Assembly (NCBI GenBank): GCA_021647585.1
Contig: JAKIUK010000005.1
Location: forward strand, 24,555-88,554
DNA length: 64,000 bases
Direction of reading: 5' to 3'
From: Methylococcaceae bacterium
Lineage (GTDB): Bacteria; Pseudomonadota; Gammaproteobacteria; Methylococcales; Methylomonadaceae
Shown here: in pieces, positions 17,179-26,064 of the stretch
Numbering within the stretch: position 1 is the first letter of the stretch
Layout of the letters: each line of letters starts with the position of its first letter
Position numbers and translations under genes: made by a program
The notes under the pieces: generated by a model
What the model saw: the letters and a program-made list of their open reading frames with translations, nothing else
Databases searched by the model: none
What the model was told of the DNA's origin: nothing

Positions 17179-18831
17179 TTATTTCCGATCATCAGCCGTC
17201 ATCAAGCGTGCCGCTAATTCATGGTCAGAAAATTTTTCCAGTGGCCGACCAATTTTCAAGATCTTGCCCCCTTGTGCTTTATAATCCCTACTAAAATCAT
17301 CAATAAATTGCATCACTGAATAATCTATCATATAGCCATTAGAAAAATTAAAAACAATGGTTTTTCCCGGTTCCAGTTTATTCACAGCCTTTCTTAAGGG
17401 CATAAAATTTGAGAATAATGCCGAACCCTGTAATTCAATTGAGATGATATGGGCTGTGGGTCGGCTGATTTTAAAGTAGATTTTAAATATATTATTAAGC
17501 CAGACACCTCTAAGTAATTCGATAACCAACTTAGACGCAATACCCAGAGCAACACCGATCAATAAATCCGTCGCCAATACACCAATAATCGTAATTACAA
17601 ACAGACACAGTTGGTCGATACCTATATCAAAAACTTCCTTAAAATGCTTGGGTGCAGCCAAGCGATACCCCGTGTAAACCAGTAAAGCCGCTAATGTTGC
17701 CAGTGGAATGCTATGGATGAAGTGAGGAAACAATAAAACAAACAAGAAAAAAACCAAGCCATGAAAGAAATTGGCCCAACTCGTCTTGGCACCATTATCA
17801 ACGTTGGCCGAACTCCGGGCAATTTCAGCTATCATTGGCAAGCCGCCAATAAAACCACACAACAGATTACCCGCACCTACCGCAATTAAATCTCGATCAA
17901 GGTTAGAAACGCGCTGATAGGGGTCGAGCTTATCAATGGCAACAGCGCTCAACAACGACTCAAGACTGCCAACCAGACAAATCGCAATAACAGCCCCCCA
18001 GAATTCGATCGTCATGACTTTTGAAAAATCAGGAAAATAAAAAAAGGAGGCCAGCTGGTCGGGTATATCAACCAGAAATTCAGGTTCAATCAAATGTTGA
18101 TGACTATTAAAATAAGCCTGATCCAACAGAAAAAGATGGATATGTTCGTGTTGTAGACCATAATACTGGCCTAAGCCCATACCAGTGACTAATACAATTA
18201 AAGGTGCCGGTATCTTCTTTAGTTTTGGATGCTTTAATAAAGGCCAGAAAAATAAAATAAACAAGCCACTCAATCCAATCATAGCAATACCTGGGGTGGA
18301 ATTCATCAGGCTGTGCGGGATTTGCCCCAGAGCGGAAAAAATACTGTCAAATTCTGTATGAACACCCAGCATTATATGGCTTTGTTTGGCAATAATGATA
18401 ATACCAATTGCGGCCAACATACCATGCACCACCGAAGCAGGAAACAATGCCCCTAACTGCCCTGCTCGATATACGCCTAAAACAATTTGTAACAGACTGG
18501 CAACTACTATCGCAGCCAGGGTGTATCGATAGCCCGCCATCGCATCCCCTTCACCCAGCGTTTGTACAGCACCTAATATAACGACTATAAGGCCGGCTGC
18601 CGGCCCCATAATTGTCAATTGAGAGCCGTTAAACCGTGAAACCAGAATACCCCCGATAACGGCTGTGATAATACCTGCTGACGATGGAAAACCCGATGCA
18701 ATAGCAATACCCAAACATAATGGTAAAGCCAGCAAAAAAACTAAAAAACCTGATTGCAGGTCTTGTTGCCAGTTTTGTTTTAATCCAGCAAGCCCTGTTT
18801 TTGGAATTTGTTGATTTAATATGTCATTCAT
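17179..18831 (-). CDS. SulP/SLC26 family anion transporter with STAS domain
   Basis: Inner-membrane anion carrier or channel (sulfate, bicarbonate or other anion). The 550 residues show the N-terminal SulP signature near residues 15-45 (QDLQSGFLVFLLALPLCLGI, ASGFPSSAGI), about ten or more membrane spans, GLPMIAEIARSSANV, and a C-terminal STAS domain from about residue 450. The family often pairs with carbonic anhydrase for bicarbonate uptake; here the nearest carbonic anhydrase is 26 kb away, so the substrate stays open. The gene precedes the duplicated small membrane protein on the same strand. Confidence 0.92.
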   Translation of the reverse strand: MNDILNQQIPKTGLAGLKQNWQQDLQSGFLVFLLALPLCLGIAIASGFPSSAGIITAVIGGILVSRFNGSQLTIMGPAAGLIVVILGAVQTLGEGDAMAGYRYTLAAIVVASLLQIVLGVYRAGQLGALFPASVVHGMLAAIGIIIIAKQSHIMLGVHTEFDSIFSALGQIPHSLMNSTPGIAMIGLSGLFILFFWPLLKHPKLKKIPAPLIVLVTGMGLGQYYGLQHEHIHLFLLDQAYFNSHQHLIEPEFLVDIPDQLASFFYFPDFSKVMTIEFWGAVIAICLVGSLESLLSAVAIDKLDPYQRVSNLDRDLIAVGAGNLLCGFIGGLPMIAEIARSSANVDNGAKTSWANFFHGLVFFLFVLLFPHFIHSIPLATLAALLVYTGYRLAAPKHFKEVFDIGIDQLCLFVITIIGVLATDLLIGVALGIASKLVIELLRGVWLNNIFKIYFKISRPTAHIISIELQGSALFSNFMPLRKAVNKLEPGKTIVFNFSNGYMIDYSVMQFIDDFSRDYKAQGGKILKIGRPLEKFSDHELAARLMTADDRK

Positions 18832-18975
18832 TTTTGCTGATTTTTCTAAAGGTTTTTTCAGATATTAATTGTCACAAAAGTTTTCTCACTGAGGTGTGGC
18901 TTTAAAATAATGAGATGAGCTTCGTCTCTCAGCGCATCCTATAGCTATTGTCATAATTTAACAGGCTATCTTTTC

Positions 18976-19036
18976 GAAGTGAGGCTTTAGCCTCGCATAA
19001 TCCTAGAAAAATCAGACGAGGCTAAAGTCTCACTTC
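18976..19036. repeat. Hairpin repeat with a lone family A end in its loop
   Basis: GAAGTGAGGCTTTAGCCTCG (18976-18995) and its inverse at 19017-19036, with one mismatch, flank a 21-base loop that contains CCTAGAAAAATCAG, the terminal 14 bases of the family A elements. A single arm of the same repeat occurs at 8172-8194. It sits downstream of neither neighbour's stop in a clean terminator position and lacks a T-run. Confidence 0.65.
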
Positions 19037-19065
19037 CGTGTCATGGATTTAATAGACAAACTCTA

Positions 19066-19566
19066 TTACTGCTGTGTTTCACTAATCAAGTTTCCTTGAT
19101 TATCAATCCCTATATTCCATAATTTTCCAGAAGTAAGAAGATCTATTTCATATTCCTCGCCCACGTTATTTGGGTTGCTTACCGCTTTCATTGCCATTAT
19201 TTCGTAATCAGGGTAGCGTAATTTAAGTTTTTTTGTTACTTCATCAGAAACAATATTGTATGAATGCTTCTCTACAACAATCTCGTTAGTATAAAAATGG
19301 CCATTCATTTTAAAAAGGTCAACAAATTTTGCTTGAAAATCTTGACCATTTGTATTCTTTTGATTAGCAGTAAAGCTTACTTTATACAGAGATAGACCAA
19401 AATGTGTTTTTTCTTCTATGTTGAAATCTTTTGCCTCTGGGTGCTTTTTATAGATATAGTCAAAAACATTTCCCGGTACATCCTGTTTATTTAATGTGGC
19501 TGCATAAGCTGCCCCTGAGAATACCGCAAGAAATAAAAAAAAAGATTTTAAAAAAGAGTGCAACAT
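19066..19566 (-). CDS. Secreted PepSY-like domain protein (paralogue)
   Basis: Predicted periplasmic protein of 166 residues: signal peptide with cleavage near AAYAA, then two PepSY-like halves. Shared features with the protein at 7272-7736 include a helix ending in KKHPEAKDFNIEEKTHFGLS followed by LYKVSF, and a final YEIDLLTSGKLWNIGID close to the other's YEIDVKGDGEDWELAM. Function unknown. It stands alone between the hairpin repeat and the decayed Ehr cluster. Confidence 0.65.
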   Translation of the reverse strand: MLHSFLKSFFLFLAVFSGAAYAATLNKQDVPGNVFDYIYKKHPEAKDFNIEEKTHFGLSLYKVSFTANQKNTNGQDFQAKFVDLFKMNGHFYTNEIVVEKHSYNIVSDEVTKKLKLRYPDYEIMAMKAVSNPNNVGEEYEIDLLTSGKLWNIGIDNQGNLISETQQ

Positions 19567-19611
19567 AGATAGATTCTCCTGTCGTTTATATATTTAAAGT
19601 AAAAATATTGC

Positions 19612-20036
19612 TTATTTCATAAAGCCCAGCAGGGCTTTTATTAACGTTTTCGGTGTCGGTGGACACCCCGAAATGGTCACATCAACGGGTATAACATTTG
19701 CAACCGCACCACAACTTGCGTAAGAAGTACCAAATTCACCGCCACAAACAGCGCAGTCCCTCACTACTACAACACATCCGCATGACGTGGTGATGCGACA
19801 AAATGAATGCCAAATCGTTCAATATCATAAAAGGGATTATTTAATGCATGTATTTCTAGCTCACACGCATTACAAGAACCCGCATCTACAGATCTAATGG
19901 CAAGGCTACCTGAAAATCATTTATCAATATGGCGTTTAATTTTAATACCCAGTTGCTCCAGTTCATTCTCACTCGGTTTTTTAATCGGTTCAGTGACGAC
20001 ACCTGTTTTCAGAGTTTTAGCAAAAAGTCTTAACAT
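19612..20036 (-). pseudogene. Decayed Ehr/Hyf-like small subunit (NuoB-like)
   Basis: Translating by frame gives a start MLRLFAKTLKTGVVTEPI, a stop at the next region's edge, then GSLAIRSVDAGSCNACELEI, ERFGIHFVASPRHADVL and, in a different frame, DCAVCGGEFGTSYASCGAVA and ISGCPPTPKTLIKALLGFMK. These are the iron-sulfur-binding parts of NuoB-like small subunits of membrane [NiFe]-hydrogenase-related complexes. About 30 residues are missing between the two halves and there is an in-frame stop, so it cannot make the protein. It is the last gene of the decayed cluster. Confidence 0.8.
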
Positions 20037-20045
20037 CTGCCTATC

Positions 20046-21799
20046 CTATAGGTCATGCCCTGAGTAGGAGCCATTAAATGATTTATTGCAAACCGGAAAG
20101 TCAGGCACGATATTATTTAATACTATTTTTTCCAAAGCCGGCCAATTGATTACACTGGGGTCTCTTGGATAAAAGCGTGTTATTTAATTGTTATTATTAA
20201 AGCGCACATAGCTCACTATTTTACCACGCCAGCCTTCAACAATACCGATCCCTTCACTATTTGCATCCGGTGTTTGCCAATGGGAGATTAATTCACCGTC
20301 TGGTAACTGCTCAAACATATGTTGTAATAATTTGATAGCAACAAAAATTTCCTTTACTCGTGTCCAAACTCTGGAGGCAACATCCCCTTGATTTTCCACG
20401 ATAACCTTGAATGTCAATTGATCATAGGGGGAGTGTGGCCAGTCATGACGCACATCCCGGTTCTGTCCCACTGGCTCGGCCCACATAACCTAGGGCACCT
20501 AAAGCAGCTACGGTTTGTTCTAATAAATAACCCTAGAAAAATCAGTTGGATCACGGATTCTAGCACAAGCTCTTGATTCCACAGCACTTCAAAAAAATGC
20601 CCACTTAACCTAATGGGTGAAGCTCTGATTTTTTTAAATCACTGTGAAACCAATATCTTTCACTATAATTCCGCGCCCAACTGATCTTTCTAGGATAACC
20701 GGCTGTAAATAATCTGTCTTCCAGTGAGGAATTTAAATCGATTGCCGGTAAAAGTTCGTCCAGTTCTTTTTGTAAACCCTGAAATTCCAGCAACATAGCC
20801 TGACAATCTTCTGTGGATAATCACGACTTCCCCCCCTGGTACGGTACGATGCAATCCATTAATAAGCGATGTTGAAAGTATTGTACATTACTGTGTAACT
20901 ATAAATCTCGCAAGCGACTAAATTGCATTTGTGCAAAAGTAAAACCGACATCATTACAAATTGCGCCTATATCCCCCAAATGATTAGCGATACGCTCCCG
21001 CTCAAGCAAAATTCCTCTTATAAAAGCAGCTCGCTATGGAATACTTATCTCTGCCGCTTGCTCCATAGCTCTACACGCTGCCCAGCCATGTGCAACGGTA
21101 CTATTGCCTGAAGCACAAGCAGCCAGTCGAGCATGTTGTTCCGACGTTTGATTGACCGCTAATTTATCTATGCCTTTTATGCACATAACCCAGACGTTCT
21201 TCCAGGTTTAAAATAGTTTTACCGATCGCCTGAAAACGAAAATGTCTCGGTTCGATAATAGCCGCATAAACTGGTCCAACGGGTATTTCATAAAACACCC
21301 GCACCTCAGCTTTTTCAAACTGATCATCTGTATCCGCGGTTGTTATTTGTTCCGGTGAGCCCGTCAAAGAAAAAGTCATCACGCAACGGATATTGGTTTT
21401 TATCCAGGCTTTATGTCGTACCCAAGGGGATTGTCTGGATGCTCGCTAAAACAATACCAAACATATCCTGAGAATGGTGTTCACTGCGATTAGCGGCAGG
21501 GTAGACTAGTGTTTGAGTGGAACATGTGCATTATCTTCACCAACCCGGGTACGCGCTAATAAATAGAGACCTTTTTTTTCTAAGACCGTATTAACAATAT
21601 AATCTGGCGACTGCTGTTCCACCCAACCAGAAACCCAGCGAAGTCCCTGCTTTTGGAGCAATTAAGCAAAGCTTCTCCAGTCTTGCGCGGCAATTTGCCG
21701 TAATGCCATATCAACCAGCCAGGAGGGGTTAATTGCTATGCCCTTAGCTTACAGTGAATTGATAAAGTCATCTTTCCAATTTGAATTGCTCTGACTCAT
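20046..21799 (-). pseudogene. Decayed Ehr/Hyf-like large subunit (NuoC-NuoD-like), split by a miniature element
   Basis: The frame starts at the ATG at 21799 (MSQSNSNWKDDF) and has several stops and frameshifts. It shows a NuoC-like part, then VGPVYAAIIEPRHFRF, LNLEERLGYVHKR, CASGNSTVAHGWAAC, RERIANHLGDIGAIC, then family A copy 4 (20532-20694), then WAEPVGQNRDVRHDWPHSPY and a C-terminus PRDPSVINWPALEKI. The nickel-binding CxxC pairs of true hydrogenases are absent at both expected places, as in energy-converting-hydrogenase-related (Ehr) complexes. Its start overlaps the preceding membrane-subunit remnant by ATGA. Confidence 0.82.
20532..20694. mobile_element. Miniature element, family A copy 4, inside the Ehr pseudogene
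   Basis: A 163-bp element with ends CCTAGAAAAATCAGTTG and the inverse of CCTAGAAAGATCAGTTG, and 5-bp duplication ATAAC (20527-20531 and 20695-20699). It interrupts the large-subunit frame. It is similar throughout to copy 3 and, inverted, to copy 5. Confidence 0.93.
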
Positions 21800-22542
21800 A
21801 AAGGTGCACTCTCCGAAATTAATACCGTTGCTTGTGTAAACCAATCCGCTAAAAAGACAGGGATAGCCAAACCTAACCATAGAACTAAAGCCAGGTGAAT
21901 CATTACCGACCACAAATTCACTGGCACAAGAAGCTAACCGGTTGGTTGCTTGCCATAAACCATCGGCTGATTATTCCTGAACAAACCGGTGCCAGCCAAG
22001 CCGATACCCAGTAATAAAAGCGGCGTTAACCAGGGATAAGTTTGCATGATTGCCAGCAAAACCAGAAATTCACTGGTTAACACTCCAAAAGGAGAAAAGC
22101 AGTCTCTGTTCTTTCATCCGTTAAGCTTAACACATGTATAGCAGCTAAAGCCTTGCACTAAAGAGCATAGTTTTAACTAGCGATTTGAGAAAATAAACCA
22201 GACAAACTATCAAAACGCACATGCCAAGTTAACCACGGTAAGCCTAACCTCGGCTGATCTGTTTCGACACCTTGACTAATTAGAATACTCAATCCTGCAC
22301 ACACTGTAAAAACACCTGATAGAGCTAACAGAGCAAAAACCACACGTTGTAAGCGTAATGAATAGAATTGTTCAGTTAGACAATCGTTTAATAACTGCGA
22401 ACAACTTTGTAGCAGGTTAGGGATTTTTTTTAAGTCATACAGGCCAAATTGTAACAAGTTATCCCGCTGATGCATCAATAAAGCCAGCAATCCTGGTAGA
22501 AGGCTTAAAACAACAGAGCCATAGGCAAAAAAAGAGAATCAT
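21796..22542 (-). pseudogene. Fused remnant of Ehr/Hyf-like antiporter-type membrane subunits
   Basis: The N-terminal part starts at the ATG at 22542 (MILFFAYGSVVL after correcting one base in a T-run) and runs to LGLPWLTWHVRFDSLSGLF, like the start of HyfB. The frame then breaks, and the 3' part reads LALVLWLGLAIPVFLADWF followed by TQATVLISESAP, like the end of a HyfF/NuoN-type subunit. In E. coli order (B-C-D-E-F-G) this looks like one large deletion joining the first and last proton-channel genes and removing the NuoH-like subunit. Not functional. Confidence 0.72.
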
Positions 22543-22626
22543 TTTTAATACTCTAGGAAGGATCAGAAAACATACTTATTCTGATATAAAAAGAAAAAAC
22601 AGTCACTAATATGGGGGGGAGTGAAT

Positions 22627-23001
22627 TTAAGCGCCTAAAAGATAACGTTTCCTTTCAGAATGCCAAACGCTATAAGCTAAACCGCAAGTTGCGTAGAGTG
22701 AAAGCATATCTAATGGCAACCCTAGACCAGCAAGATCTATCTCTAAAAAAATCATAATAACTAAAGTCCATAGCGAATTATAAATCAAACTGGCTAAAAT
22801 CAATGCTGTGTATAGAAAGCTTTTTGTGACTGGTTTGTTTTTATAAATTCTATAGCTTATATGAATAATAACAACGCCCGCAATCAAATCCAGCTCTGTG
22901 AAAATAATTGAGCCTGTATCCCAAATAAAAAAAATAATGATGCTCCACAAAACCGAATACTGCAAACCAAATATCATTATATATTTCTTCAATTTTTGCA
23001 T
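22627..23001 (-). CDS. Hypothetical four-segment membrane protein
   Basis: Not recognised. It has 124 residues, a lysine-led N-terminus and about four hydrophobic segments (YSVLWSIIIFFIWDT, LIAGVVIIHISYRIY, SFLYTALILASLIY and LWTLVIMIFLEI), and ends in a basic tail (HSERKRYLLGA). It lies directly upstream of the decayed Ehr cluster on the same strand, but nothing in it ties it to that complex. Confidence 0.5.
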   Translation of the reverse strand: MQKLKKYIMIFGLQYSVLWSIIIFFIWDTGSIIFTELDLIAGVVIIHISYRIYKNKPVTKSFLYTALILASLIYNSLWTLVIMIFLEIDLAGLGLPLDMLSLYATCGLAYSVWHSERKRYLLGA

Positions 23002-23102
23002 TATCTTTAAACCTTAATTAAATTAAGATACGAGTATATCCGCTTCTATTTGTTTAGACTGAATCTTTTGAAATTTCGAGTTTCATAAGACTCTATTAAT
23101 TA

Positions 23103-23207
23103 CTAAAGTTTTGGCGTTAAAAAAGGAATTAAAAACCAACAAAGCATTGATAAGATAATTGCAACCAGAAAAATGATGCTGCTGAGAAATAACGGTGATA
23201 GAGGCAT
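23103..23207 (-). CDS. Possible 34-residue single-span membrane peptide
   Basis: A short frame MPLSPLFLSSIIFLVAIILS, then MLCWFLIPFLTPKL, is one hydrophobic helix with a terminal lysine, typical of small membrane proteins that attach to larger transporters or oxidases. It sits 75 bp beyond the gadB stop, on the same strand. No Shine-Dalgarno is visible before the ATG, so translation is doubtful. It might be chance in AT-rich DNA. Confidence 0.3.
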   Translation of the reverse strand: MPLSPLFLSSIIFLVAIILSMLCWFLIPFLTPKL

Positions 23208-23282
23208 ATATTTTTCAAAAATAATTTATCACACCTAACTAAAGTGAAATACAGAAACCTGTTTTTGCAGTCCAAGGATCTT

Positions 23283-24713
23283 TTAACAAGTTCCATGCGG
23301 TTTTGTCATACTCTTATCTGCTGAACAACTATCAACCGTTTTAGTGCATGGTGGATTTTTTTGTAAATGCTGTATTGCCGATAAGGTATCAGCTAAAAGC
23401 TTATCCGCCAGATCGCGGCTAAAATTTTCTTTGACGACCATTCGCAATACCACAATATGCTCAGCATCTGGAGGCAAGGAATAGGCAGGAACTATCCAGC
23501 CACTTTTTTTTAATTCATCAGAAATATGGTAGGCAGTCAGGCTGGAATCATCAATGAGTCTAACCACAACTACAGGCAAAAAATTACTATCCGTCAAAAT
23601 TTCAAAGAAACCGGATGCCGATAGCTTTTGTTCCAGATACTGAGCATTACTCATAACCGAGCCGATAATTTTACGATAACCCGACTGACCCATTCGCAGA
23701 AACATATAATATTGCGCCAGTAAATTGGAGCTTCCTTTAGAAAAGTTCAAACTATAATTGAACATGGAACCCCCCAGGTAATTAATTTCAAAAGGAAGTT
23801 CAGGCGGTAAATCAGACTTGTCCTTAAAAATAACTGAGCCCATGCCAGCATAAACCAGACCATATTTGTGATTGGAGACATTAATGGATCTGACCTGCTC
23901 CAGTCTGAAATCCCAGATAAAGTCGGGTTTAAAAAAAGGTAAAATAAAACCACCACTAGCGGCATCAACATGAATAGGGATATTTATACCTGTTTTAGCC
24001 TTATGCGTGATTAGTACATCATTAATCGCTTGAATATCATCTACCTGTCCGGTAAACGTGGTGCCTACCACAACCCCGACGGCGATCGTATTTTCATCTA
24101 ATAAAGGTAGAATATCTTTTGAATTTATGGTGTATTTATCTGTTTGTAAAGGAATAACTCGCATTTCCACATCAAAATAACGGGCAAATTTTTCCCAGCA
24201 AGTATGCACATCAGCCCCAAAAATGATATTGGGTTGACTACTATCCAATCCTGCCGCCTGCCTTTTTTTACGCCAAGTCCATTTATGCCCCAGTAGGCCC
24301 AACATGATGGCCTCGGAAGAACCAATAGTGGTCACCCCCATTGCTTCGCAATCACTTGGAACATTGAATAAATTTGCTTCCATCCGAATGATACGATCTT
24401 CAATCACTTTTAATTGCGGATACTCATCTTCGTCCACCAGATTTTTAGCTGCTCCAAGCCTGATTAGATCATCTGCTTCTGGTTCCATCCAAGTGGTGAC
24501 AAAAGTGGCCATATTCAGTGCCGGATTACCTTCTAGATTCATTTCATCGGCCACAATACGGTAAGCCACAGCAGGCAATAAAGAGTCTTCTGGTATTCGG
24601 TCCTTTTCAATAGGCTGGGTATCCCAACGACCACCATATACGGGGGTAATGTAAGGGTTATCTGAGGCTGTTACTGGTCTGAACAGTGATTTTATCTTAT
24701 CAGTAATTTTCAT
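23283..24713 (-). CDS. gadB: Glutamate decarboxylase
   Basis: PLP enzyme converting glutamate to GABA and CO2, consuming a proton. The 476 residues match the GadA/B length. The N-terminal lead YGGRWDTQPIEKDRIPEDSL, substrate/cofactor segments TIGSSEAIMLGLLGHKW and HVDAASGGF, and the PLP-lysine box NVSNHKYGLVYAG (lysine near residue 280) are present. An MFS transporter gene upstream on the same strand (34-bp gap) may have served as partner in place of the usual GadC antiporter, but that gene is frameshifted here. The role could be acid resistance or a GABA shunt. Confidence 0.95.
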   Translation of the reverse strand: MKITDKIKSLFRPVTASDNPYITPVYGGRWDTQPIEKDRIPEDSLLPAVAYRIVADEMNLEGNPALNMATFVTTWMEPEADDLIRLGAAKNLVDEDEYPQLKVIEDRIIRMEANLFNVPSDCEAMGVTTIGSSEAIMLGLLGHKWTWRKKRQAAGLDSSQPNIIFGADVHTCWEKFARYFDVEMRVIPLQTDKYTINSKDILPLLDENTIAVGVVVGTTFTGQVDDIQAINDVLITHKAKTGINIPIHVDAASGGFILPFFKPDFIWDFRLEQVRSINVSNHKYGLVYAGMGSVIFKDKSDLPPELPFEINYLGGSMFNYSLNFSKGSSNLLAQYYMFLRMGQSGYRKIIGSVMSNAQYLEQKLSASGFFEILTDSNFLPVVVVRLIDDSSLTAYHISDELKKSGWIVPAYSLPPDAEHIVVLRMVVKENFSRDLADKLLADTLSAIQHLQKNPPCTKTVDSCSADKSMTKPHGTC

Positions 24714-24747
24714 ATGTACCCCTATGGCTAGGATGCGTATTAAAGCA

Positions 24748-25979
24748 TTATTCAGTCGTATAATTTTCTTTAATCAGCAGACTCATAATCAAGGCAATAA
24801 GCAGGCTTAAAACAATCACTGACAGAGCCTTTTGGAAGTCAGCAGAACTGAAAGTATGTGTGCCAGCACTTTTCTCCAGTAACCAGCCTATCAATGGTTG
24901 AAACAATGCGCTGCCACCGATTAACCAGGTATTGCTAAATCCCAACGATGTCCCTTCGGCATCTTGAGACCCCAGTTTTGCGTTGTTAGCGTAAGCGAGC
25001 ACATTGCCACAACAGAAAAAGCCGAGTAAAAATAATAGACCATAGGCCGCCCATAAAGGTAGGTCAGGGGTATAAAGTAGCACAGACATACTAATTAAAC
25101 CGCCACCAGAACCAATGGCCATGGGTAATTTAAACCGCTGGATACGATCTGCAAACCAGCCAAAAAAGAAACTCCCCGGTATTGCGCCAATAAATAACAT
25201 GGATACAGCTGTTGCCGCATGAACTTGACTAATATGGAAGTGAGTCTGAATAAACAGAGGCCCCCAAAGCGCACCAAAAGCAATAAAACTGGTGTTGATG
25301 GTTGCCGCATAGATACCTGTAAACCAGGCATCAGGTTTTCTCAGCAGGTAATTAAGATCTGCAAGGGCGTGCGAATTCACTGTTGTTAATTTTTCCTGGA
25401 CATCTGTGGCCGGTTTATCCCGTACCAACAGAAAAATAACAACCGACAAAGATAGCCCTAGTAAACCAATAAGCCATAGAGTTTGCTGCCAACCCAAGGT
25501 TTCACCAAGTGCTGAAATGGGCCCTTCACCGCTGACAGCACCAATCATACGACCACATTGGTCAAACCCACCATAGTGGCAAAACGATTGGCAGGAAACC
25601 AGTTGGCCGCCAGTTTTAAACAAGAAATAAAGGAAAATGCAGCGCCAGCACCCACCATCATCCGGGCAATCGCCGCCATTGATGGTGAAGTCGCCATGGA
25701 AAATAACAGGCAACTGCTCCCCGCAACCAATGCTGCAATAGCCAATGGTCGACGTGAGCCGAAACGGTCAACGGTCAGACCGATTGGAATTTGCAATACC
25801 GCATATGAATAAAAATAACAGGATGAAATAAAACCAAAGGTACTGGCATCAGCATGAAAAGCCGCTCTTAACTGGCTCCCCAATGCAGCAGGAATCACCT
25901 GATTAATAAAATCAAAAAAGAAGTATAGTGTAGCTATGCCCCACATTAGCCAAGGTGTCATTATTGCGTGTTTGTCCAA
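24748..25979 (-). pseudogene. MFS transporter, frameshifted
   Basis: Twelve-segment major facilitator, about 411 residues if repaired. The first part (25979 to about 25547) reads DKHAIMTPWLMWGIATLYFF, FGFISSCYFYSYAVLQIPIG, DRFGSRRPL and ends MVGLTNVVV then stop. The second resumes in another frame at MIGAVSGEGPISALGETLGW and continues to the end. A +1/-2 change near 25547 explains both. All later segments look intact, so the mutation may be recent or a sequencing error. Loops contain the usual DRxGxRRP and ADRIQRFKLP motifs. The substrate is unknown; it may be linked with gadB, which follows after 34 bp. Confidence 0.8.
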
Positions 25980-26064
25980 TTAAATTTATTAGCGGGATAT
26001 TTTGGAGTACAAAACATGTTTGTGTACTAAAACAAAGATGAAAAACCTGTTTTATCACTCCAAG

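Noticed and set aside
19612..22542. Functional [NiFe]-hydrogenase
   Set aside because: Several stops, frameshifts, a mobile-element insertion and loss of the Ni-binding CxxC pairs rule out an active enzyme from this copy.
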